NCBI GenBank assembly: GCA_027920525.1
Contig: CP115858.1
Location: 4,712,001 to 4,776,000, forward strand
DNA length: 64,000 nucleotides
Source: Chryseobacterium daecheongense
GTDB taxonomy: Bacteria; Bacteroidota; Bacteroidia; Flavobacteriales; Weeksellaceae
Direction of reading: 5' to 3'
In this document: piece after piece, positions 35,492-44,494 of the stretch
Layout of the letters: each line of letters begins with the position of its first letter
Numbering within the stretch: the stretch's first letter is position 1
Program-made: the position numbers and the translations under genes
The notes under the pieces: generated by a model
The model's input: only the letters and a program-made list of their open reading frames with translations
The model's database searches: none
Told to the model about the DNA's origin: nothing

Positions 35492-35521
35492 AAAGGCTGC
35501 TCAAATTCTGAAACAGCCTTT
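35492..35521 (+). terminator. Hairpin with T tail on the plus strand, no plus-strand gene upstream
   Basis: AAAGGCTG / CAGCCTTT with a 14-nt loop and TTTATTTTG downstream on the plus strand. It lies in the 234-bp gap between two minus-strand genes, so it may serve the DUF4197 gene weakly on the minus strand or mark a lost element. Nothing else is seen in the gap. Confidence 0.45.
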
Positions 35522-35574
35522 TTATTTTGTATCTAGATGTTATAAATTGAGTTTTTTCAACTATTCATAATTGA

Positions 35575-36390
35575 TTATTTACCGTCCTGAGCTCCAAAAA
35601 CTTTTTGTAAAATACTGGTAGTTCTCATGGCTGGAGTATTTCTGATCCCGTTTTCTTTATCTGCAACCATTTTGAAAACGCCATTAATTGTTTCTGTAGT
35701 CACATATTCATTCAAATCAGTAGTTACAGATTGCCCTGTAAAAGTATTGTACTTTGAAATAAGGCTTTTCCAAAGGGTGTCAGCTCCCACTTTTCCCAAT
35801 GAAGCCTGTACTTTTGGCTGGAACGCTGTAAAGAGCTGGTTCTGGGTTTTAGTTTGCAGATAATTAGTCGCCGCATGATTTGAGCCCAATAAAATATTTT
35901 TGGCATCAGTAATTGTCATTGATGTAATGGCATTGGTGAAAATAGGAGCAGCTTCTGTTACGGCATCTTCAGCAGCTCTGTTTAATAATTTCACTCCCTC
36001 ATCAGCTAGTTTTCCCATTCCCAAAGAACGCAAGGTCGTGTCTACCTTTCTTAGTTTTTCGGGCATTAAAATTTTTACGGCTTCATTTTTGAAAAAACCA
36101 TCAGTTAAAGCAAGCTTCTTCACACCATCATTCACTCCCATACTTAAGGCTTCCTTTAATCCGGACGAAATTTGGGTAGAAGTAAGATTATTCAGATTAA
36201 CTGAAGAGGCTCTGTTGGGTGATGGAGTTGTGATTACAGTTGTTCCTGTAGAAGTGTTCTTTATTTTTCCTGTATTGTTAAGGTCAACCCCTGTTTTTTC
36301 CTTAACTGTAGATTTTATGATATCTAAAAGTTGTGCTTGTGCTGAAAATGAAAACACCAGACTTACCGCTAAAAAAATTGTTTTTCTCAT
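35575..36390 (-). CDS. DUF4197 domain secreted protein
   Basis: 271-aa protein: signal peptide (MRKTIFLAVSLVFSFSAQAQ), a Thr/Asn-rich linker, then a mostly helical domain (about 70-270) with LKEALSMGVNDGVKKLALTD, the hallmark of DUF4197, and VYFKM-like end FKMVADKENGIRNTPAMRTT. Function is unknown; periplasmic. Start at ATG 36390: a TAATTTTG -7 box (36403-36410) lies just upstream, so the longer frame to 36444 is not used. Divergent from the hexosaminidase gene. Confidence 0.85.
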   Translation of the reverse strand: MRKTIFLAVSLVFSFSAQAQLLDIIKSTVKEKTGVDLNNTGKIKNTSTGTTVITTPSPNRASSVNLNNLTSTQISSGLKEALSMGVNDGVKKLALTDGFFKNEAVKILMPEKLRKVDTTLRSLGMGKLADEGVKLLNRAAEDAVTEAAPIFTNAITSMTITDAKNILLGSNHAATNYLQTKTQNQLFTAFQPKVQASLGKVGADTLWKSLISKYNTFTGQSVTTDLNEYVTTETINGVFKMVADKENGIRNTPAMRTTSILQKVFGAQDGK

Positions 36391-36402
36391 TGTATATTTT
36401 TG

Positions 36403-36410
36403 CAAAATTA
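36403..36410 (-). promoter_or_regulatory. -7 box of DUF4197 gene
   Basis: TAATTTTG on the minus strand, 12 nt before ATG 36390. Confidence 0.45.
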
Positions 36411-36497
36411 GATCTTTTATATCATAATAGGTTAAATAATTCACTGACTTTTTTCAGAAATTAATTATATTCGCTTAAATCTAAATTACACAAAATA

Positions 36498-38762
36498 ATG
36501 CGTTTATTATTGGTCTTTTCCCTTATGATTTCCAATCTGTTTTTTTCGCAAACTAAACCAAGTTTAATTCCTTACCCACAAAGTTTAACGATTCAGGAAG
36601 GTAAATTTGTGATCCCCAAAACATTGATACTGAATGATAAACTTCCAAAAGAGGAAACGGAATATTTCAAAAAGCATCTTGGTGCTCGCGTTACATTTCA
36701 ATCCTCAGGAAGTACGGAAAAAGTTCATATAATGCATATGCTGATTCCACAACCCAAAATGCCGATTGACCCGCAGGGTGATAAAGAAAGATATTCTATT
36801 GATATTTCTCCCAAAAGGATTTTTATAAGTTCTTACACTAAACAAGGTTATTTTCTTGCTGTTCAAACCTTGATCCAGTTGTTTGATGATTATCAGGAAA
36901 AAGGAGAGATTCCCGCTATGGAGATTAAAGATAATCCAAAATTTGCATGGAGAGGAATGCATCTGGATGTTTGCCGTCATTTCTTTACGGTAGATGAAGT
37001 AAAGCAGTATATTGATTATCTGGCCATGTATAAGCTAAATACATTTCACTGGCATTTAACCGATGATCAGGGATGGAGAATTGAAATCAAGAAATATCCG
37101 AAGCTGACTGAAATTGGCTCCAGGAGAAAAGAATCTATGATTGGAGCCTATGTAGATAATACCTTTGACGGAAAACCATATGGCCCTTATTTTTATACTC
37201 AGGAACAGATTAAGGATGTGGTTAAGTATGCAGAACAGCGTCATATTACAATTGTACCTGAAATTGAAATGCCCGGGCATGCTTTAGCAGCACTTTCAGC
37301 CTATCCTGAGCTGGCGTGTACGAAAGGACCTTTTGAACCTGCCACAAAGTGGGGCGTCTTTGATGATGTTTTTTGTCCTAAAAAAGAAACATTTACATTT
37401 TTAGAAAATGTCCTGGATGAGGTGATAAAGTTATTTCCTTCTCAGTATATCCATATTGGTGGTGATGAATGTCCTAAGACACGATGGAAAGAGTGCCCGC
37501 ATTGTCAGGAGCTGATCAAAAAGAACAATCTGAAAGATGAACATGGATTACAAAGCTATTTTATCCAGACTATAGAAAAATATGTAAATAGCAAAGGGCG
37601 GAAAATAATCGGATGGGATGAGATTCTGGAAGGAGGTCTGGCACCAAACGCTGCGGTAATGAGCTGGACAGGTGTCAATGGAGGAATTGAAGCTGCAAAA
37701 TCAAAACATTTTGCTGTAATGACTCCTGGAGCTTTCTGTTATTTTGACCATTATCAGGGGGATCCCCAGTCCGAACCTAATGCTTTTGGAGGATTTACTC
37801 CTTTAGATAAAGTATATTCTTACGATCCGGTTCCTTCAGAGCTTACTGCTGAGGAAGCTAAATATATTTTAGGTGTTCAGGCTAACTTATGGACCGAATA
37901 TATATTGGATTTTAAGCATGTCCAGTATATGATTTTTCCAAGAATAATGGCACTTTCAGAAGTAGCATGGGGAACTTCTGATCCTAAGAATTATAAAGAA
38001 TTTGAAAACAGGGTTATCCGGCAGTTTAAGGTTTTAGATAAAATGAAGATTAACTATGCGAAAAGCATTTATAATATTTCAGGAAAAGTAACACCTTCTG
38101 CCAAAGGTGTTGCATATGAATTATCAACTTCTCAAAATTCCCAGGGAATAAAATATACAACCGATGGTACAGATCCAACAGTAAATTCACCATCTTATAA
38201 GGAGCCTATCCCTGTTTCAAGAGCTATGACCATAAAGTCTGCCTATTTCGAAGATGGACAGATAAAAAGTGCGGTTTCTTCCCAATCATTTATTCCTTCC
38301 AAAACAACGGGAAAGAAGATCACTCTGGAACAACAGCCCAGCGAAAATTATTCTTTTGGCGGAGCGTTTACTTTGGTGGATGGAATTTTGGGTAATCAAA
38401 AACAGCTGGGAAAAACATGGTTAGGCTTTCAGGGAAAAGATGTTGTAGCAATTATTGACTTAGGAGTAAAAACTCAGTTTTCAGAAGTTTATTTTAATAC
38501 CCTTGAAAATAAAGGAAGCTGGATTCATTTGGCTAAAGGAGCACAGATCTTTATTTCTGATGATAATGTAAATTTTAAAATGATCAAAGAAATTGGAAAA
38601 GATGAAATTCAGAATGTAAAAGGAAAAGTAAAACTCAATGTTGGTAATCAGAACGCGGCATATATTAAAGTTAAAATTGAAAATGCAGGAATTATTCCTG
38701 CCGGAAATCCGGGAGCTGATTCTAAAGCCTGGCTTTTTGTAGATGAGATTGGGATGAATTAA
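36498..38762 (+). CDS. Beta-N-acetylhexosaminidase (GH20)
   Basis: 754-aa exo-enzyme that removes terminal GlcNAc/GalNAc from glycans. Signal peptide (to about 20), GH20b domain (about 21-140), GH20 TIM barrel (about 145-490) with HWHLTDDQGWRIEIKKYP near 180 and the catalytic pair D323-E324 in HIGGDECPKTRW, a chitobiase C-terminal Ig-like domain (about 530-600), and an F5/8 type C carbohydrate-binding domain at the end (about 630-754). There is no T9SS tail, so it is likely periplasmic. It opens a locus with glycosylasparaginase and beta-mannosidase. Confidence 0.95.
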   Translation: MRLLLVFSLMISNLFFSQTKPSLIPYPQSLTIQEGKFVIPKTLILNDKLPKEETEYFKKHLGARVTFQSSGSTEKVHIMHMLIPQPKMPIDPQGDKERYSIDISPKRIFISSYTKQGYFLAVQTLIQLFDDYQEKGEIPAMEIKDNPKFAWRGMHLDVCRHFFTVDEVKQYIDYLAMYKLNTFHWHLTDDQGWRIEIKKYPKLTEIGSRRKESMIGAYVDNTFDGKPYGPYFYTQEQIKDVVKYAEQRHITIVPEIEMPGHALAALSAYPELACTKGPFEPATKWGVFDDVFCPKKETFTFLENVLDEVIKLFPSQYIHIGGDECPKTRWKECPHCQELIKKNNLKDEHGLQSYFIQTIEKYVNSKGRKIIGWDEILEGGLAPNAAVMSWTGVNGGIEAAKSKHFAVMTPGAFCYFDHYQGDPQSEPNAFGGFTPLDKVYSYDPVPSELTAEEAKYILGVQANLWTEYILDFKHVQYMIFPRIMALSEVAWGTSDPKNYKEFENRVIRQFKVLDKMKINYAKSIYNISGKVTPSAKGVAYELSTSQNSQGIKYTTDGTDPTVNSPSYKEPIPVSRAMTIKSAYFEDGQIKSAVSSQSFIPSKTTGKKITLEQQPSENYSFGGAFTLVDGILGNQKQLGKTWLGFQGKDVVAIIDLGVKTQFSEVYFNTLENKGSWIHLAKGAQIFISDDNVNFKMIKEIGKDEIQNVKGKVKLNVGNQNAAYIKVKIENAGIIPAGNPGADSKAWLFVDEIGMN

Positions 38763-38768
38763 TCAATA

Positions 38769-39791
38769 TCAGAAAGCATTCCGTATCGACTTTTTCTCAG
38801 CTTCCAGAAATTGATACACCGGAAAGGCATCTCCCTGATTCGTCAAAGCAATAATACAGGTATTGTTGCTCAGGTCTCTCCAGATGATACTTCTGAACCC
38901 GTTGATTCCACCGGTATGCATTGCGGTATCGTCAGAAATGTACCATCCGAATGCATAATCACTCGTTTTTCCATTTTTTAAAACGGGCAGTTCATATATA
39001 ATTTTTGTGTTTTCCTTAGTCAGTAAATGATGCTTTCTTAAAGCCTGGTCGAATTTATATAGATCCCATGTCGTAGAATAGATCCCGCCATCCCCCAATG
39101 TTAAAAGAAAATAATCATCCGGGTTTTTATCTATATCATACGCTTTGGCAATACCGGAAGGCGGTACCGTTTGAGCATCAAAAACAAATGAATGCTGCAT
39201 ATTCAAAGGAGCAAAAATTCTATTTTGAATAAAATTTTTATATGACTGTCCGGATACAGCCTCTATAATTTGTCCAAGTATGATATATCCACTATTACAA
39301 TATTCGAATTGACTGCCGGAAGGAAATGTTAATCCGGGTTGCTTTTTTAGAAAGGCCAGGACATCTTTATTGGTGATCCTGTTGTCTGAGATCAAAACAT
39401 TCTCATAATCCTTTAATCCTGAAGTGTGGTTAAGCAATTGTCTGATACTGATATTTTGTGCATATTCCGGAAGGTCCATTAGATATTGGCTTGCTTTATC
39501 ATCAAACGACAACTTGTGCTGCTGCTGTAAAAGCATAATCGCTGTTGCAGTAAAAGGTTTGGTTACAGACGCAATACAGAACGGCGTATCCTTGGTCATA
39601 AGTTTTTTGTCTTCAAAATTTTTATATCCCAATGCTGTATCACATATTATTTTTCCTTTTTCAACTATGAGAACGGTACCATTAAATTTTCCTTTCTTGT
39701 AAAAATTTATAAGAATATCTTTTTCTGATTTTTTGTTGCAGGAAAATAAAATGAATAAAACACTACCTAAAATAACTGAAATTCTGATCAT
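38769..39791 (-). CDS. Serine hydrolase (beta-lactamase/class C PBP family) lipoprotein
   Basis: 340-aa penicillin-binding-fold hydrolase. Lipoprotein signal with FILFSC (lipidation near Cys18). Active-site motifs: SVTK with S75 and K78, YCN at Y164-N166, and HTGG near 302. Such proteins are DD-peptidases, esterases or D-amino-acid amidases; class C beta-lactamase activity is possible but not implied. It is antisense inside the glycan locus and its 3' end is 6 bp from the hexosaminidase stop. Confidence 0.88.
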   Translation of the reverse strand: MIRISVILGSVLFILFSCNKKSEKDILINFYKKGKFNGTVLIVEKGKIICDTALGYKNFEDKKLMTKDTPFCIASVTKPFTATAIMLLQQQHKLSFDDKASQYLMDLPEYAQNISIRQLLNHTSGLKDYENVLISDNRITNKDVLAFLKKQPGLTFPSGSQFEYCNSGYIILGQIIEAVSGQSYKNFIQNRIFAPLNMQHSFVFDAQTVPPSGIAKAYDIDKNPDDYFLLTLGDGGIYSTTWDLYKFDQALRKHHLLTKENTKIIYELPVLKNGKTSDYAFGWYISDDTAMHTGGINGFRSIIWRDLSNNTCIIALTNQGDAFPVYQFLEAEKKSIRNAF

Positions 39792-39968
39792 GGTTGAAAA
39801 AGTTTAACATACAATAAGTCAGTAATGTAAATGAAAAGTTACAGGGGTGAATTTTCCATCTTGCCGATATGAATTTCGAAATATTCCGATCAATGATATG
39901 AAGATTGTTTTTATGACTTTTTGTAATGAGGATTGTTAAACGCGATGAAATAGGATCTGTTGTTTTTT

Positions 39969-39976
39969 TACTTTTG
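39969..39976 (+). promoter_or_regulatory. -7 box of glycosylasparaginase gene
   Basis: TACTTTTG matches TAnnTTTG, 44 nt before ATG 40021; no -33 TTG seen. Confidence 0.4.
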
Positions 39977-40020
39977 TACCAGCAGGAAAATTGCTAATTT
40001 GTAAGCCTAATAAACCTGAT

Positions 40021-41013
40021 ATGCAAAGCAGACGAAACTTTATCAAAAAGACAGCAGTTGCTTCTTTGGCTCTTGCCGTAAATCCGCTAGATCTAATGGC
40101 CAGTCCATTACCTGAAAGTCATAAAACCATAAACAAACCGATCGTCCTGTCAACCTGGAATTTTGGTTTAAAGGCCAATGAGGAAGCATGGACGATTCTT
40201 GGCAAAAACGGAAGAGCGTTAGATGCTGTTGAAAAAGGAGTACGTTTGGTGGAGTTGGATCCCACGGAAAGAAGCGTGGGATATGGCGGACGCCCGGATA
40301 GAGATGGAAGAGTAACACTTGATGCCTGTATCATGGATGAAAACTACAACATCGGATCGGTTGCCTGTATTGAAAATATTAAAAATCCAATTTCTGTAGC
40401 CAGAGCCGTGATGGAAAAGACTCCGCACGTTATGCTGGTAGGAGATGGTGCTTTTCAGTTTGCCCTGTCTCAGGGATTTAAAAAGGAAAACCTATTAACG
40501 CCCGAATCTGAAAAAGAATGGAAGGAATGGCTTAAAAACAGCAAGTACCAACCTATCGTAAATATTGAAAACCATGATACCATCGGAATGATTGCATTGG
40601 ACGCTCAGGGAAATCTTTCCGGAGCTTGTACTACCAGCGGTATGGCCTTTAAAATGCACGGAAGGGTAGGAGATTCTCCCATTATCGGAGCCGGATTATT
40701 CGTAGATAACGAAGTGGGTGCCGCTACGGCAACGGGACATGGTGAAGAAGTAATAAGAACTGTTGGAACTCACCTGGTTGTGGAACTGATGAGACAAGGA
40801 AGAAATCCACAGCAAGCCTGCAAAGAAGCGGTTGAAAGAATTGTAAAGATTGCACAGAGAAGAAATAAAAATCTGAAAGATATTCAGGTAGGTTTTATTG
40901 CATTAAATAAAAACGGGGAATATGGATCTTATTGCATACAGGACGGGTTTAATTTTGCGGTACATGACCAAAAAGGAAACAGGCTGGAAACTCCTGAGTT
41001 TGCCTTGAAATAA
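40021..41013 (+). CDS. N4-(beta-N-acetylglucosaminyl)-L-asparaginase (glycosylasparaginase)
   Basis: 330-aa Ntn-hydrolase that cleaves the GlcNAc-Asn bond of N-glycoprotein remnants, matching the well-studied Elizabethkingia enzyme. The precursor self-cleaves before T187 in NHDTIG, freeing the nucleophilic threonine. Further markers: GGRPDRDGRVTLDACIMD near 79, GDSPIIGAGLFVDNEVGAAT near 218 and ATGHGEE near 239. The N-terminus has a Tat signal (SRRNFIKK then a hydrophobic stretch), so it reaches the periplasm folded. Start at ATG 40021; the ATG-less extension to 39991 lies in the leader. Confidence 0.95.
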   Translation: MQSRRNFIKKTAVASLALAVNPLDLMASPLPESHKTINKPIVLSTWNFGLKANEEAWTILGKNGRALDAVEKGVRLVELDPTERSVGYGGRPDRDGRVTLDACIMDENYNIGSVACIENIKNPISVARAVMEKTPHVMLVGDGAFQFALSQGFKKENLLTPESEKEWKEWLKNSKYQPIVNIENHDTIGMIALDAQGNLSGACTTSGMAFKMHGRVGDSPIIGAGLFVDNEVGAATATGHGEEVIRTVGTHLVVELMRQGRNPQQACKEAVERIVKIAQRRNKNLKDIQVGFIALNKNGEYGSYCIQDGFNFAVHDQKGNRLETPEFALK

Positions 41014-41038
41014 TAATCAGAAATCAGAAATCAGAAAT
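41014..41038 (+). repeat. Short tandem repeat
   Basis: Three tandem copies of AATCAGA directly after the glycosylasparaginase stop codon; slippage-prone but without other visible meaning. Confidence 0.6.
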
Positions 41039-41068
41039 TATTGTTACTAATTCCTAAAAAAATTAAAA

Positions 41069-41731
41069 ATGTCAAAGATAGAAATAGCATGTTTTAATCC
41101 TCATTCTGCCATCGTTGCTTTTGAAAATGGGGCAGACAGAATAGAATTATGTGATGGTTTAAGTGAAGGAGGAACTACACCAGATTTTGAAACAACTAAA
41201 AAACTGAGAGAAAAGATAAACATTCCTGTTTTTGTCATGATCCGTCCCCGTGGAGGAAATTTCACTTATACAAATGAAGAATTTGAACAGATGAAAAGTG
41301 AGCTTACCCAGCTTAAATCTCTTAATGTCGACGGCTTTGTTTTCGGAATTTTAGATGAGAATGATGAGGTTAATATGGAACAAAATAAAACCCTGGTTGA
41401 AATGGCACATCCGTTACCTTGCACTTTTCACCGAGCCTTTGACAGGGCAAAAGGTTTAGAAAGCTCATTGGAAAAAGTGATCAGCTGTGGTTTTAAAACG
41501 ATTCTTACTTCCGGACAGAAACCTAATGTTTCCGAGGGTAAAGAAAATCTGAAAAAATTGGTAGAGCTTTCAAATGGGAGAATAGAAATTCTTGTGGGTG
41601 GAGGACTAAGATCAACCAATATCCAGGATATCCGTGAATTTACAAACGCAGCCTATTTTCATTCTTCAGCTATTACGGATGGCGGACAGTTTGCCGATGC
41701 AGATGAGGTAATTGCTTTGAAGAATAAATAA
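41069..41731 (+). CDS. cutC: CutC family protein
   Basis: 220-aa TIM-barrel protein of the CutC family, cytoplasmic. Family blocks: KIEIACFNPHSAIVAFENGA at the start, IELCDGLSEGGTTP, VMIRPRGGNFTY near 53, LPCTFHRAFDRAKG near 115 and GGGLRSTNI near 175. The copper-homeostasis label comes from E. coli genetics and has been questioned; a catalytic role fits the barrel better. It lies 55 bp after glycosylasparaginase and before beta-mannosidase, so a sugar or glycan-remnant substrate is worth considering. Confidence 0.9.
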   Translation: MSKIEIACFNPHSAIVAFENGADRIELCDGLSEGGTTPDFETTKKLREKINIPVFVMIRPRGGNFTYTNEEFEQMKSELTQLKSLNVDGFVFGILDENDEVNMEQNKTLVEMAHPLPCTFHRAFDRAKGLESSLEKVISCGFKTILTSGQKPNVSEGKENLKKLVELSNGRIEILVGGGLRSTNIQDIREFTNAAYFHSSAITDGGQFADADEVIALKNK

Positions 41732-41895
41732 CAGAATCTGATACTGTCAACCACGGTTCCTGATAATGATCATTAAATTTTTAATATAAAGATTTAAAAA
41801 CAATTAACAATCTGCCATTTAACCAGGCCTGCCCATTCATTCTGATGAACTCCTTATAAAAGACGGAATTCTTAGAATTGTAAATAAACTCATCA

Positions 41896-44376
41896 ATGAA
41901 TAAAACCATACTTTTTACCTTTTTTCTTATTCACAATTTTCTTAGTGCACAATTTTCCGAGCGCAGTTTATCATCCGAAAAATGGCAGTTTAAAAACTCA
42001 AAAGAAACTCAGTGGCTTTCTGCAAAAGTACCGGGAACCGTGCATCAGGATTTGATGGATAATAAATTGATCCCCGATCCATTTAAAGATGAAAATGAGA
42101 AAAAAGTCCAATGGGTAGAAAATGAAAACTGGGATTATCAGACCCATTTTAAAATTTCATCACACGAGTTGAAAAATCAAAATATAGATCTTGTATTTGA
42201 AGGCCTGGATACCTTTTCTGAAATTTACCTTAATGGAAAACTTCTTCAGAAGACGGATAACATGTTTAGAAAATGGAGTATTCCTGTTAAAAATTATCTG
42301 AAACCGGGCGACAATATTCTAAAGATTTCATTCAGGTCTGCTGTAGAAGAAGGTAAAAAGCTGGCTCAAAAAGTTCCTTTCACGATGCCTGAAAGTCCTA
42401 GAAGCTTTATAAGAAAGGCACAGTATCAGTTTGGTTGGGACTGGGGGCCGAGATTGGTTACGGCAGGAATATGGAAAGAGGTAAAACTGGACTTCTGGAA
42501 TGATGCTAAGATTAAAAGCATAAAGGATTTACAAAATGTATCAGCGGAACCTAAAGGTAATTTTAGCTTTGAAGTTGATATCGAAGTACAGACACCAGGT
42601 AATTATGCCTTAAAAATCAATAATTCCCAAAAGACCTTTTCTCTTGGAAAAGGTGAAAATAAAATAAGATTTCCCTATCAAATCGATGGATTGAAAATCT
42701 GGCAGCCAAATGGTTGGGGAGATGCCAATCTTTATGATTTTAAAATTAATCTTTTAAAGGGAGAAAAAGAGATTCATGCAAAAAGCCTTAGAACGGGATT
42801 CAGAACTATAGAACTGGTTCAGGAAAAGGATGAAAAAGGGAAGTCTTTCTATTTTAAGGTCAATAATCAACCGTTATACATTAAAGGGACGAACTGGATT
42901 CCGGGAGATAGCTTTTCACCAAGGATTACGAAAGAAAAATATCAGAAACTGATAAAAGATTGCAAAGAGGCAAATATCAACATGATCCGCGTTTGGGGTG
43001 GTGGGATTTATGAAGATGATGAGTTTTATAAAGCATGTGATGAGAATGGAATTCTCGTGTGGCAGGATTTTATGTTTGCGGGAAGTTTTTATCCCTCTGA
43101 TGCGGATTTTCTGAACAATGTAAAAGAGGAGGTAAAAGATCAGGTCACTCGTTTGCAGAATCATCCTTCCATAGCTTTATGGTGTGGAAACAATGAAGTA
43201 GACGAAGCTATTGTCAACTGGGGATACCAGAAACAATTTAAATATTCGAAAGAAGATTCTTTGCAGGTTTGGAAAGATTACAGAAAGGTCTTTCATGAAT
43301 TAATTCCCAATACATTAAAAGAAAAGCTGGCCCCTGATAAGAATATATATTGGCCAAGCTCGCCATCGATCGGCTGGGGCCATAAGGAAAGCCTTACAGA
43401 AGGTGACTCTCATTACTGGGGCGTGTGGTGGGGTGAACAGCCCTTTGAAGTGTATAATGAAAAAGTAGGGCGTTTCATGTCTGAATATGGATTTCAGGGA
43501 ATGCCAAGTCTTGAGACCACGAAAACTATGTTTTCCGGAACTCCTCAACTCGATCTGAATAATGGTACTATAAAAGCACATGAAAAGCATGCAAGAGGTT
43601 GGGAAATCATCAATACATATATGGAACGGGATTATCCTGTACCTACTGATTTTATAAAATACAATTACATCTCACAACTGCTGCAGGCACGTGGAATGCA
43701 AATCGCTTTTGAAGCACATCGAAGAGCAAAACCTTATAATATGGGAACGTTATATTGGCAGCTTAACGATTGTTGGCCTGTGGTTTCGTGGTCTTCTATC
43801 GATTATTCCGGAAATTGGAAAGCTTTGCACTACCAGGTCAAAAGGAGTTTTGAGCAGCAGATTATTCTGGCAGAAGAAAAGGACAATAAACTGAATTTAT
43901 TTGCTGTTAACGATCTTATACAGGACTTGAACGATGTAAGTGCAACCATAGAAGTAACCACATTTAAAGGGGAGATTATTAAAAGGATTCATTCCGGGAA
44001 CAGGAATTTAAAGGATATTATATCCTTTGATCCGATAGAAATTGAAAAGATACTTGGCCGGTTTTCTAGGAACGAAGTATTTCTAAATGTGGTTTTAAAT
44101 GATAAAAGTAACAAAGAAGTAGCACAAAATACTTATTTCCTTGTAAAGCCTAAAGATCTGAAGCTCTCAAAACCTGCGGTACATATCAAAAAAATATCTT
44201 CTTCAGAGATCGAAATATCTACGGATGTTTTAACTAAAAATATTTATCTGATGGGAGATACTCATTTCAGTGATAACTTCTTTGATTTGCTTCCCAAAAA
44301 AACAAGACGTATTAAACTTTCAAAGCCATTGGATAAAATAGAAGTGATGAGTTTATGGGACGCCATTAATCCCTGA
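41896..44376 (+). CDS. Beta-mannosidase (GH2)
   Basis: 826-aa GH2 enzyme that removes beta-linked mannose, the linkage Man-beta-1,4-GlcNAc in every N-glycan core. Signal peptide (MNKTILFTFFLIHNFLSAQ), jelly-roll sugar-binding domain (about 20-190), Ig-like domain (about 195-300) and TIM barrel (about 310-640) with acid/base E434 in WCGNNEVDEA and nucleophile E530 in MSEYGFQG; WGGGIYEDDEFYKACDENGI near 365 is typical of mannosidases. C-terminal beta domains close it. No T9SS tail, so periplasmic. Confidence 0.93.
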   Translation: MNKTILFTFFLIHNFLSAQFSERSLSSEKWQFKNSKETQWLSAKVPGTVHQDLMDNKLIPDPFKDENEKKVQWVENENWDYQTHFKISSHELKNQNIDLVFEGLDTFSEIYLNGKLLQKTDNMFRKWSIPVKNYLKPGDNILKISFRSAVEEGKKLAQKVPFTMPESPRSFIRKAQYQFGWDWGPRLVTAGIWKEVKLDFWNDAKIKSIKDLQNVSAEPKGNFSFEVDIEVQTPGNYALKINNSQKTFSLGKGENKIRFPYQIDGLKIWQPNGWGDANLYDFKINLLKGEKEIHAKSLRTGFRTIELVQEKDEKGKSFYFKVNNQPLYIKGTNWIPGDSFSPRITKEKYQKLIKDCKEANINMIRVWGGGIYEDDEFYKACDENGILVWQDFMFAGSFYPSDADFLNNVKEEVKDQVTRLQNHPSIALWCGNNEVDEAIVNWGYQKQFKYSKEDSLQVWKDYRKVFHELIPNTLKEKLAPDKNIYWPSSPSIGWGHKESLTEGDSHYWGVWWGEQPFEVYNEKVGRFMSEYGFQGMPSLETTKTMFSGTPQLDLNNGTIKAHEKHARGWEIINTYMERDYPVPTDFIKYNYISQLLQARGMQIAFEAHRRAKPYNMGTLYWQLNDCWPVVSWSSIDYSGNWKALHYQVKRSFEQQIILAEEKDNKLNLFAVNDLIQDLNDVSATIEVTTFKGEIIKRIHSGNRNLKDIISFDPIEIEKILGRFSRNEVFLNVVLNDKSNKEVAQNTYFLVKPKDLKLSKPAVHIKKISSSEIEISTDVLTKNIYLMGDTHFSDNFFDLLPKKTRRIKLSKPLDKIEVMSLWDAINP

Positions 44377-44466
44377 TTATAGTAAAATCCAGAGAAAAAG
44401 ATAGTCCATGCATAGTTTTCGATTAAAAATCGATTCAATTTCTATGTCCGGCTGAAAAATCAATCT

Positions 44467-44474
44467 TACATTTG
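44467..44474 (+). promoter_or_regulatory. -7 box of AEC transporter gene
   Basis: TACATTTG, exact consensus, 20 nt before the ATG. Confidence 0.5.
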
Positions 44475-44494
44475 CAACATATTTAGACACAATT

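Noticed and set aside
35900..36427. 175-codon plus-strand open frame across the DUF4197 gene
   Set aside because: Antisense to DUF4197, which has a signal peptide, family match and promoter.
41014..41038. AATCAGA repeats as a CRISPR or att site
   Set aside because: Only three 7-bp copies without spacers; no cas or integrase gene near.
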